Shown: positions 8,578 through 16,773 of the stretch, piece after piece
Layout: every line of letters begins with the position of its first letter
Numbering within the stretch: position 1 is the first letter of the stretch
NCBI RefSeq assembly: GCF_000739875.1
Contig: NZ_BBJR01000041.1
Span: 49,105 to 113,104 of the forward strand
From: Comamonas aquatica NBRC 14918
GTDB lineage: Bacteria; Pseudomonadota; Gammaproteobacteria; Burkholderiales; Burkholderiaceae_C
Direction of reading: 5' to 3'
DNA length: 64,000 nucleotides
Made by a program: the position numbers and the translations under genes
Notes under the pieces: model-generated
The model's input: only the letters and a program-made list of their open reading frames with translations
What the model was told of the DNA's origin: nothing
The model's database searches: none

Positions 8578-10692
8578 TCACGCGGCATGCACCCAGGCAT
8601 CGACGGCGGCGTGCGACAGGCGGTCCAGCAGATCCGCGGCATCGGACTGCCGCACCACAAAAAAGCGCAGCGAGTCATCGCTGGTGCGCAGGCGCACCAG
8701 GGCCAGTTGCTGCGGCGCCAGGTGCTGCGCCAGGCTGTCAAAGCCGTCTTCCATGCCGTGGCCCTGGGTGCTGGTGTCCCAGTGCCAGTCGTGGGCGCCG
8801 GGCAGCCAGCGACTGCTGGCCAGGCCGTCGGCGTCCTTCCAGTCCAGGCGGGCGAATTGTGGCCCCACGGCCAGCAGGTGCTGCCAGTACAGCGTCAGAT
8901 CGTTGTCCTCGCCGCACAACTCCAGCAGGTCGGGGTCGAAGTCCGGGTCCTCGGTGTCCCAGCCGAAGTCATCGGGGTCCGGCTGTGCGACCGCCGCGCG
9001 CCAGGTGGCGACCAGGGCGGTGGCCGCCTCGGCATCACCCAGGCACAGGGTGCGCGCCACGTCCTGCATCCAATCCGTGTCTTCGGCATCGACCAAGTCG
9101 CTGCGGCGCAGTACGCGCACTTCGACGTCGGTGTCTCCCTCCAGGCCGCGACGCAAGGCCTGGGTGATGTCGCCCCAGGTTTCCCCGGTGGGGGTGAAGC
9201 TGAAGTCCTTGAGCGAGAACCAGCCCATGGCGGCCTCGGGCCCGCTGCCAACGCCGGCCAGCAGCAGGTTTTTCTTGACCGTACGGGCCAGCGGCGGGCA
9301 CCACAGGTCCGGTGCGCTCAGCAACTGGCCCTGGGTGTTGAACACGCGGGGCTGACCTTCGGGGCTGTAGGCCAGCAGCTTGCCGCCGGGGAAGACCTTG
9401 GGGGGCGAGTCGTTGAAGCCCCGCTCGATCTGGGCGAGCGCGCAGGGCACGCGCAGCGTGCCGCTGCGGTGCAGCACACCTTCCAGCAGGGGGCTGCTGC
9501 GGTCACCCGGGCGCTGGCGCTGAAAGGCCACGGCCAGTCCGTTCTTGGGGTTGAAGTTCAGCACATGCTCGTAGGGGCTGTCGAACAAGGGCTGGCCCGC
9601 GGCATCCAGCACCATCACGGTGTCGTCGCTGCGGCGGGCGCGGATCAACTGGTCGTCGGGGAACAGGTCGATGGCCGTCAGGCCGCTGTGCAGCAAGGCC
9701 AGATCGGGCAGGCGGTGCAGCGCGTAGTGGCCCTCCGCGGTGTGCGACTGCATCAGCTGCGGGGTCAACGCCCAGGCTTCGCGGTGGCCCAGGTCGGGGT
9801 GCACCAGCCACAGGCCGTTCGCATCCTGAATGCCGCAGTGTTCATCCTGCCCTGGGGTCTTCGGCGGGAAGCTGAGGTTGATGCAGCCGCCACTGGCGAA
9901 GGCGCTGTGGGCGCCGGTCTCCGGCGGCAGCAGCCAGCGGCCATAGGGGGTGACCAGACCGACGGGCCAGTGCTCGCGCTCGTCCTCGGTGCGGCAAGGC
10001 AGGCCGGTGCGCGGGTGCCGCCGGGGCATGACCTGGTAGGCATCGATCTCCTCTTCCCAGGCCGCGTAATAGCGCTCTTCGTAGGCGTCGGCCAGCCAAC
10101 TGGGCCAGTCGTCGCTGTCGGCGCGCTCGATGGTGGCGGTGCGTGCCACCACGGCGGGGCTCCACCAGCCCAGCTGGTGGTCCGGGTGCTGCTGCAAAGC
10201 TTGTAGCGCTTGCGGCAGGCTGGAAGCGCTGCAATCCCATAAAAGGCATTGATCGCGCTGGGCCTGCAGGAAGGCGGCAAATTCGGGGGTGCTCAGCTCG
10301 TGCGGGCACAGCGTGGCGCAGTCCAGCAGCAGCCATTGGCGCTGGCTGGTGGTGATGGTGTGGTCAATCGCCTGCCATTGCTGAGCGAGCGCGGCGGGCC
10401 AGTTGCCGGGCGCGGCGCCCAGCAGGTGCTTGAGCCATGCCCAGCGGGCCTGCACCTGGGCCATGGGCGCGGCCAGGGCCGAGAGGCTGTCCGCCTCTTG
10501 ATAGAAGCTGCAGGGCACCCGCTCAGGCAAGTGCAGTGCATCGCCCATCAGCAGGCTGAACAGCAGCGGCATATGGTTGAACCATTCGGCCCAGCCCTCG
10601 CAGACCGCACCGGGGAGGCCGGGTTCGGTGGGCCAGAGGGTGGTGGCGGTCGGGCGTTCGTCGTGGGCCAGCAGCAGGGCGTAATTGGGCAT
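8578..10692 (-). CDS. Large protein of unknown function, weak WG-repeat character
   Basis: This is a 704-residue soluble protein with no signal peptide or membrane segment, rich in Trp, Asp and Leu. Three parts can be told apart. Residues 1 to about 200 look globular and helical. About 200-480 contain recurring units with GxWL, DxxGxPL and Gx-L/V-AVxF cores spaced some 40-60 residues apart, like a degenerate WG/beta-propeller repeat. About 480-704 form an acidic region with a DPDDFGWDTEDPDFDPD stretch. I do not recognise a family with confidence. It is the last gene of a closely spaced leftward series (gap of 38 nt from the methyltransferase), so transcription is probably shared. Confidence 0.75.
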   Translation of the reverse strand: MPNYALLLAHDERPTATTLWPTEPGLPGAVCEGWAEWFNHMPLLFSLLMGDALHLPERVPCSFYQEADSLSALAAPMAQVQARWAWLKHLLGAAPGNWPAALAQQWQAIDHTITTSQRQWLLLDCATLCPHELSTPEFAAFLQAQRDQCLLWDCSASSLPQALQALQQHPDHQLGWWSPAVVARTATIERADSDDWPSWLADAYEERYYAAWEEEIDAYQVMPRRHPRTGLPCRTEDEREHWPVGLVTPYGRWLLPPETGAHSAFASGGCINLSFPPKTPGQDEHCGIQDANGLWLVHPDLGHREAWALTPQLMQSHTAEGHYALHRLPDLALLHSGLTAIDLFPDDQLIRARRSDDTVMVLDAAGQPLFDSPYEHVLNFNPKNGLAVAFQRQRPGDRSSPLLEGVLHRSGTLRVPCALAQIERGFNDSPPKVFPGGKLLAYSPEGQPRVFNTQGQLLSAPDLWCPPLARTVKKNLLLAGVGSGPEAAMGWFSLKDFSFTPTGETWGDITQALRRGLEGDTDVEVRVLRRSDLVDAEDTDWMQDVARTLCLGDAEAATALVATWRAAVAQPDPDDFGWDTEDPDFDPDLLELCGEDNDLTLYWQHLLAVGPQFARLDWKDADGLASSRWLPGAHDWHWDTSTQGHGMEDGFDSLAQHLAPQQLALVRLRTSDDSLRFFVVRQSDAADLLDRLSHAAVDAWVHAA

Positions 10693-10730
10693 GGGGGCAA
10701 TTGCGGAAAAGGCGCCAGAGCGGCAAACAA

Positions 10731-11291
10731 TCAGGCAGACAGCGCCACGGGGGGCGATGCGGTCAGACCGGGCGCGATGGCTGCCACGCGCTGCACCACG
10801 CGCTCGGGCTGGCGCAGCAGACCGTGCTCGTAGGCCACGACGGTCCAGCCAGCGCAGACCTGCAGCAGTTCACCGGGTGCCAGCAGGAAATCGGGGCGTG
10901 AGGGCTTGCCGTAGGCAGCGTTGCCCTGGGCAAAGGTTTCGTACAGCAGCACCCCACCGGGCCGGACGCTGGCCAGCACCTGCGGCCACAGTGGGCGCCA
11001 CAGGTAGTTGGTCACCACCACGGCGTCAAAGCGGCGGTCCGGCAGGGGCCAGGGGGCGTTTTCCAGGTCGGCGACCAGGGTGTCCACTTCCGGGGGCAGA
11101 GCGGCCAGCGCGTGCGCATCGCGGTCCACGCCGGTCACAGCATGGCCCTGGGCGGCCAGCCAGCGGGCGTGGCGGCCGCTGCCACAGGCCAGATCCAGCA
11201 CCTGTGCGCCATTGGGCAGCAGGTGGGCAAAGCGTTGGACCCATGCGGAAGGTGCAGCGGTCACGGCCGCCGCGTGGGAAGAGCAAGTCAT
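10731..11291 (-). CDS. Class I SAM-dependent methyltransferase (TehB-like)
   Basis: This is a 186-residue protein. Motif I, VLDLACGSGRH, spans 31-41 and ends the first strand and glycine loop; the acidic residue of motif II is in GVDRDAHAL, and a motif IV-like DAVVVTNYLWRPL follows. The size and pattern match small Rossmann methyltransferases related to TehB and thiopurine-type enzymes; the substrate is unknown. The start at 11291 leaves 32 nt to the upstream dehydrogenase gene. The frame is open far upstream, but that part is a shadow of the dehydrogenase. Confidence 0.85.
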   Translation of the reverse strand: MTCSSHAAAVTAAPSAWVQRFAHLLPNGAQVLDLACGSGRHARWLAAQGHAVTGVDRDAHALAALPPEVDTLVADLENAPWPLPDRRFDAVVVTNYLWRPLWPQVLASVRPGGVLLYETFAQGNAAYGKPSRPDFLLAPGELLQVCAGWTVVAYEHGLLRQPERVVQRVAAIAPGLTASPPVALSA

Positions 11292-11323
11292 AGGCCGCCA
11301 ATATACGCGGCCCTGGTCAGGGC

Positions 11324-12138
11324 TCAGTGCGGCTGCATGTCGTCCTGCAGTGCGGCCAGCGCCATGCGCTCGACCACGCCGGGCGCCAGCAGCTTGAGCC
11401 AGCGCCCCAGCTTGCCGCGCGTGGTCATCACTACCTCGCGCTGGCGGTGCTGCACGCCCGCCAGGATCAGGCGCGCGCACTCGGCCACCGGCATCGCACC
11501 GTCTTCCTTCAGGCCGCTGCGGCCCGCGGCCTCCCCGCGGGCGTTGTAGCCGTGGTAACGGATGCGGGTGTCCACCACGCCCGGGTAGGCCAGGGTGACA
11601 CTGACGCCCTGGGGCTTGAGTTCCGCGCGCAGCGCCTCGAAAAAACCGTTCATCGCAAACTTGCTGGCGCTGTAGGCCGTGCGCCCCGGCACCCCCACCA
11701 GGCCGGCCAGCGATGACACCGCCACAATCTGCCCGCGCCGTGCCTGCAGGTGGGGCAGGGCCGCGTGGGTGCACCACACGCTGCCCCAGAAGTTGGTGCG
11801 CATCACGCTCTCGTACCAGTGCAGGTCTTCGCTGCGCACGTCCGAGAACAGGGCATGGGCCGAGACACCGGCGTTGTTGATCAGGGTGTCGATACCGCCA
11901 AACTGCTGCACGGCCTGCTCGATCAGGGCGCGGCATTGCGCGGGGTCGGACACGTCGGTGGGGACGACCAGCACCTGGGCCTGGGCCTCGCGGCAGGCCT
12001 GGGCCACGCTGGCCAGGTTGGCCGCCGTGCGGGCGGCCAGCACCAGTTGGACTTGGGATTGGTGGGTGTGGGCCAGCTGGCGGGCCAGTTCAGCGCCGAT
12101 GCGCCCTCCGAGGCACCGGTGATCACAAAGCAGGGCAC
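11324..12138 (-). pseudogene. Short-chain dehydrogenase/reductase with an N-terminal frameshift
   Basis: The body encodes a normal SDR: an NNAGVS strand, catalytic YSASK with Tyr and Lys, and the AYPGVVDT loop. The expected N-terminus starts at a GTG (12138) preceded by GGGAG and reads PCFVITGASEG, but then leaves frame: an extra GC dinucleotide within 12101-12104 separates TGASEG from IGAELARQL. Deleting those two bases restores the canonical TGxxxGIG cofactor motif exactly. As it stands the two parts are in different frames, so the gene is either inactive or carries a sequencing error. Restored length would be about 270 residues. The substrate is unknown. Confidence 0.85.
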
Positions 12139-12180
12139 AAGGCGACTCCCTGCCCACCCCCTGGGCCGGGGAGCCCAGGC

Positions 12181-12342
12181 TCAGAAGCAGGCCCAGATGT
12201 AGCCGGCCAGTGTGACCATGAAGTCCGGCAGCGTGTACAGGGCAAACACCCCCAGCAGCAGGGCCAGCACGCAGGCCCAGATCAGTGCACGCTGCCACCA
12301 GGGCAGCGCCAGGGGCAGGGAGGAGGGGGCGGCGCTTGTCAT
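12181..12342 (-). CDS. 53-residue single-span membrane protein
   Basis: This short gene starts at the ATG at 12342 and ends at the TGA at 12181-12183. It encodes an N-terminal MTSAAPSSLPLALPWWQR, a hydrophobic helix (about residues 19-37), and a C-terminal TLPDFMVTLAGYIWACF. It fills the gap between the MFS gene (11 nt upstream) and the SDR gene (42 nt downstream) on the same strand, has normal codon use, and ends with an aromatic/Cys signature that looks conserved in type rather than random. Function is unknown; it could be an accessory subunit of the neighbouring transporter. Confidence 0.7.
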   Translation of the reverse strand: MTSAAPSSLPLALPWWQRALIWACVLALLLGVFALYTLPDFMVTLAGYIWACF

Positions 12343-12352
12343 GCCGGCCATC

Positions 12353-13585
12353 TTACGCGGAGGCCGGCCGGCGCACCAGGCTGGCCTCGCGGATGGGCAG
12401 GTTCACCAGCGCCGCAAAAATGCCCAGGGCGATCGACACATACCAGACCATGTCGTAATTGCCGTTCTGGTCGTACAGGTAGCCGCCCAGCCACACGCCC
12501 ATGAAGCTGCCGATCTGGTGGCTGAAGAACACGAAGCCGCCCAGCATTGACAGGTGCTGCACGCCAAAGATCTGCGCGATGGTGGCATTCGTCAGCGGCA
12601 CCGTGGACAGCCACAGAAAGCCCATGGCGGCGGTGAAGCAATAGACCGACCACGGCGACAGCGGCGCCAGCAGGAACAGTACCGTCACCACCGAGCGCAG
12701 GCCGTAGATGCCCGACAGCACGTAGCGCTTGCGCATGGGGTACTTTTGGCCCAGGTTGCCCGCCAGGTAGGTGCCGAAGATGTTGAACAGCCCCACCAGC
12801 GCCAGGCCGATGCTGGCCACGTGTGGGGCCATGCCGAAGTCCTTGAGGTAGCTGGGCATGTGCACGCCGATGAACATCACCTGGAAGCCGCAGACGAAAT
12901 AGCCCGACAGCAGCAGCACGAAGCTGGGGTTGGTCCAGGCTTCCTTCAGGGCCTGGCCCACCGTCTGTTCGCGGCGCAGCACCGCGCCCTTGCCAAAGCC
13001 TGGCTCGCGCAGGCCGAAGGCCAGCACGGCGATGATCAGCGCCATCAGCGCCAGGATCAGCAGCGCATTGCTCCAGCCGAACTGGGCAATCAGCGTGCCT
13101 TCCACCGGCACCATGAAGAACTGGCCGAACGAGCCGGCTGCGGCCGTCACCCCCATGGCCCAGCTGCGCCGTTCCACCGGAATCTGGCGCCCCAGCACAC
13201 CGTAGATCACGGCATAGGTGGTGCCGGCCTGGGCCGCCCCAATCATCAGCCCCGTGGTCAGGGTGAACAGCAGCGTGGTCGGCGACAGCGCCATGCCCAC
13301 CAGCCCCAGCGCGTACAGGATGGCGCCGCCAATCAGCACCTTGAAGGCGCCGATGCGGTCAGCGATCATGCCGACGAAGATGCCGAACACCCCCCAGGAC
13401 AGGTTCTGGATGGCAATCGCCAGCGAGAAGCTCTCGCGCGTCCAGTCCATCTCCTGGGTGATGGGCAGCAGCCACAGACCGAAGCCATGCCGAATGCCCA
13501 TGGCCAGTGTCACGACCATGCCCCCGCACAGCAGCACCTGGAGCATGGGCAGGCGCTGCATGGATTGTTGTGATTGGTTTTGCAT
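12353..13585 (-). CDS. MFS transporter
   Basis: This is a 410-residue inner-membrane protein with about 12 hydrophobic segments. The N-half loop motif GMIADRIGAFKVLIGG matches the MFS loop 2-3 signature, and GRQIPVERRSWAMG is the central loop. It resembles the oxalate/formate-antiporter-like MFS subgroup found often in Burkholderiales; the substrate cannot be called. The ATG at 13585 is chosen for a compact N-terminus, though no clear ribosome-binding site is visible; another start at MQRLPML is possible. It is the first gene of the leftward series ending at 8578 and is divergent from parE. Confidence 0.85.
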   Translation of the reverse strand: MQNQSQQSMQRLPMLQVLLCGGMVVTLAMGIRHGFGLWLLPITQEMDWTRESFSLAIAIQNLSWGVFGIFVGMIADRIGAFKVLIGGAILYALGLVGMALSPTTLLFTLTTGLMIGAAQAGTTYAVIYGVLGRQIPVERRSWAMGVTAAAGSFGQFFMVPVEGTLIAQFGWSNALLILALMALIIAVLAFGLREPGFGKGAVLRREQTVGQALKEAWTNPSFVLLLSGYFVCGFQVMFIGVHMPSYLKDFGMAPHVASIGLALVGLFNIFGTYLAGNLGQKYPMRKRYVLSGIYGLRSVVTVLFLLAPLSPWSVYCFTAAMGFLWLSTVPLTNATIAQIFGVQHLSMLGGFVFFSHQIGSFMGVWLGGYLYDQNGNYDMVWYVSIALGIFAALVNLPIREASLVRRPASA

Positions 13586-13753
13586 GGAAAGCAATGTAGC
13601 GAATTGCTTCGCCAGCTGCTGCAACCTGCGGGATAGGCATTGCATATTCCCGCCATCAGGTGGCACGATGCCGCCTTTGCGACTCGGAGTCTGGTCTTGG
13701 TTACTGTGAATTTATCCAGCACTGAGCTGTGGCCGGAACTACAATCCGCCCCC

Positions 13754-15733
13754 ATGGCAGCTAAACCCTCTACTTCTGCATCCGCGTATTCCGAAGGCTC
13801 GATCCGCGTGCTCAAGGGCCTGGAGCCCGTCAAGCAACGTCCGGGCATGTACACCCGCACCGACAACCCCCTGCACATCCTGCAGGAGGTGATCGACAAC
13901 GCCGCCGACGAAGCGCTGGCCGGTTTCGGCAAGAAAATCAAGCTCACCCTGCACACCGACGGTTCGGTCAGTGTGGAAGACGATGGCCGCGGCATTCCGT
14001 TTGGCCTGCACCCCGAGGAAAAAGCCCCCGTGGTAGAGCTGGTCTTCACCCGCCTGCACGCCGGCGGCAAGTTCGACAAGGGCAACGGCGGGGCCTACAG
14101 CTTCTCCGGTGGCCTGCACGGCGTGGGCGTGTCCGTGACCAATGCCCTGGCCACGCGCCTGGAAGTGACCGTGCACCGCGACGGCGAAGTTGCCACGCTG
14201 GCGTTTTCCGGTGGCGATGTGGTCGAACCCCTGGCCCGCCGTGCCATGGTGGCCGGCGACCGCAAGCAGGGCACCACGGTGCGCGTCTGGCCCGACGCCA
14301 AATACTTCGACAGCCCCCACCTTCCCATGGGCGAGCTGGTGCACCTGCTGCGCTCCAAGGCCGTGCTCATGCCCGGCGTCAGCGTCACGCTGACGAATGA
14401 AAAGACCAAGGACGTCCAGCAGTGGCAGTACAAGGGCGGCCTCAAGGACTACCTGGAGCAGACGCTGACCGCCGACGCCGTCATCCCGTTGCTCGAAGGC
14501 GAAGGCTATGCCGACAAGCACAGCGACACCTTCAGCGAAGGCGAAGGCGCCGCCTGGTGCCTGGCCTTCACCGAGCAGGGCGCGCCCATGCGCGAGAGCT
14601 ACGTCAACCTGATTCCCACCACCGCCGGCGGCACGCACGAAAGCGGCCTGCGCGATGGCCTGTTCCAGGCCGTCAAAAGCTTCATCGAGCTGCATGCCCT
14701 GCTGCCCAAGGGCGTTAAGCTGATGCCCGACGACGTTTTCGCGCGCGCCAGTTTCGTGCTCTCGGCCAAGGTGCTGGACCCGCAGTTCCAGGGTCAGGTC
14801 AAGGAAAAGCTCAACAGCCGCGATGCCGTGCGCCTGGTCTCGGGCTTCGTGAAGCCCGCCATGGAGCTGTGGCTCAACGCCCATGTGGAATTCGGCAAGA
14901 AGCTGGCCGAACTGGCCATCAAGGCCGCGCAAATCCGCCAGAAGGCCGGGCAGAAGGTTGAAAAGCGCAAGGGCTCCGGCGTGGCCGTGCTGCCCGGCAA
15001 GCTGACCGACTGCGAAAGCCGCGACATTGCCGACAACGAGGTGTTCCTGGTCGAGGGCGATTCCGCCGGCGGCTCGGCCAAGATGGGCCGCGACAAGGCC
15101 ACCCAGGCCGTGCTGCCGCTGCGCGGCAAGGTGCTCAACACCTGGGAGGTGGACCGCGACCGCCTGTTCGCCAACAACGAGGTGCACGACATCTCCGTGG
15201 CCATCGGCGTCGACCCCCACGGCCCCGAGGACACGCCCGACCTGTCCGGCCTGCGCTACGGCAAGATCTGCATCCTGAGCGATGCGGACGTGGACGGCTC
15301 GCACATCCAGGTGCTGCTGCTGACCCTGTTCTTCAAGCACTTTCCCAAGCTGATCGAAGCCGGTCATGTGCACATCGCACTGCCGCCGCTGTTCCGCGTG
15401 GACGTGCCGGCGCGTGGCAAGAAGCCCGCCGCCAAGGTCTATGCCCTGGACGAGGGCGAACTGAACGCCATCCTCGACAAGGCCGCCAAGGAAGGCGTGG
15501 CGCGCGAGAAGTGCCAGATCAGCCGCTTCAAGGGCCTGGGCGAGATGAATGCCGAGCAGCTGTGGGAAACCACGCTCAACCCCGACACCCGCCGCCTGCT
15601 GCCCGTGCAGGTCAGCAGCCTGGATGCGGCCGCTTCGGCCCACATCTTTGGCCAGCTGATGGGCAAGGGTGAAGCCGCCGCACGCCGCGAGCTGATGGAG
15701 CTGCACGGCGACGCGGTGGAGGTGGATATCTGA
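13754..15733 (+). CDS. parE: DNA topoisomerase IV subunit B
   Basis: This is the 659-residue ATPase subunit of topoisomerase IV, which decatenates daughter chromosomes with ParC. The GHKL ATPase site shows E45 and N49 in QEVIDNAADEA, DDGRGIP near 77, and GGLHGVGVS. The TOPRIM domain carries EGDSAGGSA and the metal-binding DADVDGSHI. The C-terminus has the RFKGLGEMNAEQLWETT motif. The ATG at 13754 gives the usual start a few residues before the ATPase domain. A lytic transglycosylase gene separates it from parC on the same strand. Confidence 0.96.
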   Translation: MAAKPSTSASAYSEGSIRVLKGLEPVKQRPGMYTRTDNPLHILQEVIDNAADEALAGFGKKIKLTLHTDGSVSVEDDGRGIPFGLHPEEKAPVVELVFTRLHAGGKFDKGNGGAYSFSGGLHGVGVSVTNALATRLEVTVHRDGEVATLAFSGGDVVEPLARRAMVAGDRKQGTTVRVWPDAKYFDSPHLPMGELVHLLRSKAVLMPGVSVTLTNEKTKDVQQWQYKGGLKDYLEQTLTADAVIPLLEGEGYADKHSDTFSEGEGAAWCLAFTEQGAPMRESYVNLIPTTAGGTHESGLRDGLFQAVKSFIELHALLPKGVKLMPDDVFARASFVLSAKVLDPQFQGQVKEKLNSRDAVRLVSGFVKPAMELWLNAHVEFGKKLAELAIKAAQIRQKAGQKVEKRKGSGVAVLPGKLTDCESRDIADNEVFLVEGDSAGGSAKMGRDKATQAVLPLRGKVLNTWEVDRDRLFANNEVHDISVAIGVDPHGPEDTPDLSGLRYGKICILSDADVDGSHIQVLLLTLFFKHFPKLIEAGHVHIALPPLFRVDVPARGKKPAAKVYALDEGELNAILDKAAKEGVAREKCQISRFKGLGEMNAEQLWETTLNPDTRRLLPVQVSSLDAAASAHIFGQLMGKGEAAARRELMELHGDAVEVDI

Positions 15734-15778
15734 TTTGTCCGGCTTGCCAACGGCGCACACAGTGCTTAAATGTGAGTG

Positions 15779-16669
15779 ATGACTAACGCCGCCCTCTCGA
15801 CCACCCTGTGCGCCAGCGCCCGCTTGGCGCGTGCGCGCTGTGCGCTGCGCCAGCTGGCGCTGGCCAGCCTGGGCATGGTGGCCAGCGTGCAGGCCCAGGT
15901 CCAGACCTCGGCGCCGTCCGCAGGGGACACCTGGTTTTTCGTCGACCTCCAGGGCGAGCTGCACTACGCCACCGAGCAGGTGGACGAGCGCTACCACCGC
16001 TTCTCCATCAGCCCGCTGCCCCCGGGTGACGGCCCGCTGTTTGTCGACGTGCGCGCGGCCGCCAGTGCCCTGGCCGAAGCGACGCACACCGACCCCGAAG
16101 CCGCTGCGCGCTACTTTGCCGAAAGCAGTGGCTACCAGCGCCATGCCGGCCAGCTGCGTGCTGCCGCCGACCAGCATGGTGTGGACGAGCAATTGCTCAA
16201 GGCCATCGCCACGGCGGAGTCGGGCTTCAACGCCCAGGCGGTCTCGCCCAAGGGGGCCATCGGGCTGATGCAGGTCATTCCGGACACGGCCCTGCGCTTT
16301 GGCGTGGAGGGCGACAAGAAGCGCTCGCTGGAGCAAAAGCTCAAGGACCCCGCCATCAACGTGCCGCTGGGCGCGCGCTACCTGCGCCACCTGCAGACCC
16401 TGTTTCCGGGCCGCACCGACCTGGTGGTGGCCGCCTACAACGCCGGGGAGGGGGCCGTGCAGCGCTATGGCAACCGGATTCCGCCCTACCAAGAAACACA
16501 AAATTACGTGAAAACCGTGATGACCCTCTACCAGAGCCTGCAGCCCCGCTGGGGCGGCGACAGCGTCTCCACCCTGTGCAACATGCCTGCCCAGCAGGTG
16601 TGCAGCGTGGCCCGCAGCGCGCGCCTGCGCACCAGCCTGCCGGCCCGCCGAGGGCGCACCGTCCGGTGA
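15779..16669 (+). CDS. Exported lytic transglycosylase (SLT family)
   Basis: This is a 296-residue protein with a long N-terminal signal region ending near AQAQ (residue 40). An SLT catalytic domain follows: E147 in ATAESGF is the acid catalyst, then GAIGLMQVIPDTA, and later AAYNAGEGAV. These enzymes cleave the peptidoglycan glycan chain with formation of an anhydro sugar. The ATG at 15779 is preferred over the adjacent GTG at 15776. It lies 45 nt after parE and 104 nt before parC, probably in the same transcript, though no functional link to topoisomerase IV is known to me. Confidence 0.9.
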   Translation: MTNAALSTTLCASARLARARCALRQLALASLGMVASVQAQVQTSAPSAGDTWFFVDLQGELHYATEQVDERYHRFSISPLPPGDGPLFVDVRAAASALAEATHTDPEAAARYFAESSGYQRHAGQLRAAADQHGVDEQLLKAIATAESGFNAQAVSPKGAIGLMQVIPDTALRFGVEGDKKRSLEQKLKDPAINVPLGARYLRHLQTLFPGRTDLVVAAYNAGEGAVQRYGNRIPPYQETQNYVKTVMTLYQSLQPRWGGDSVSTLCNMPAQQVCSVARSARLRTSLPARRGRTVR

Positions 16670-16773
16670 TGCGGCGCCGCGTTGCGCACCGCCCGCACCC
16701 ACGTCCCTGATTCAGATGCAGGGCCCCGGCATTGGAGGAGATGCCGAGTGCCCGCAGCCACAACGAAGAAACC

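Noticed and set aside
10731..11936. 401-codon version of the methyltransferase gene
   Set aside because: The upstream 215 codons overlap the SDR in a shifted frame and have no family features; the methyltransferase begins at 11291.
13739..16702. 987-codon open frame on the minus strand
   Set aside because: It lies opposite parE and the transglycosylase, both certain. Its translation is Gly/Ala/Val/His-rich with no domains; it is an antisense shadow of high-GC coding sequence.
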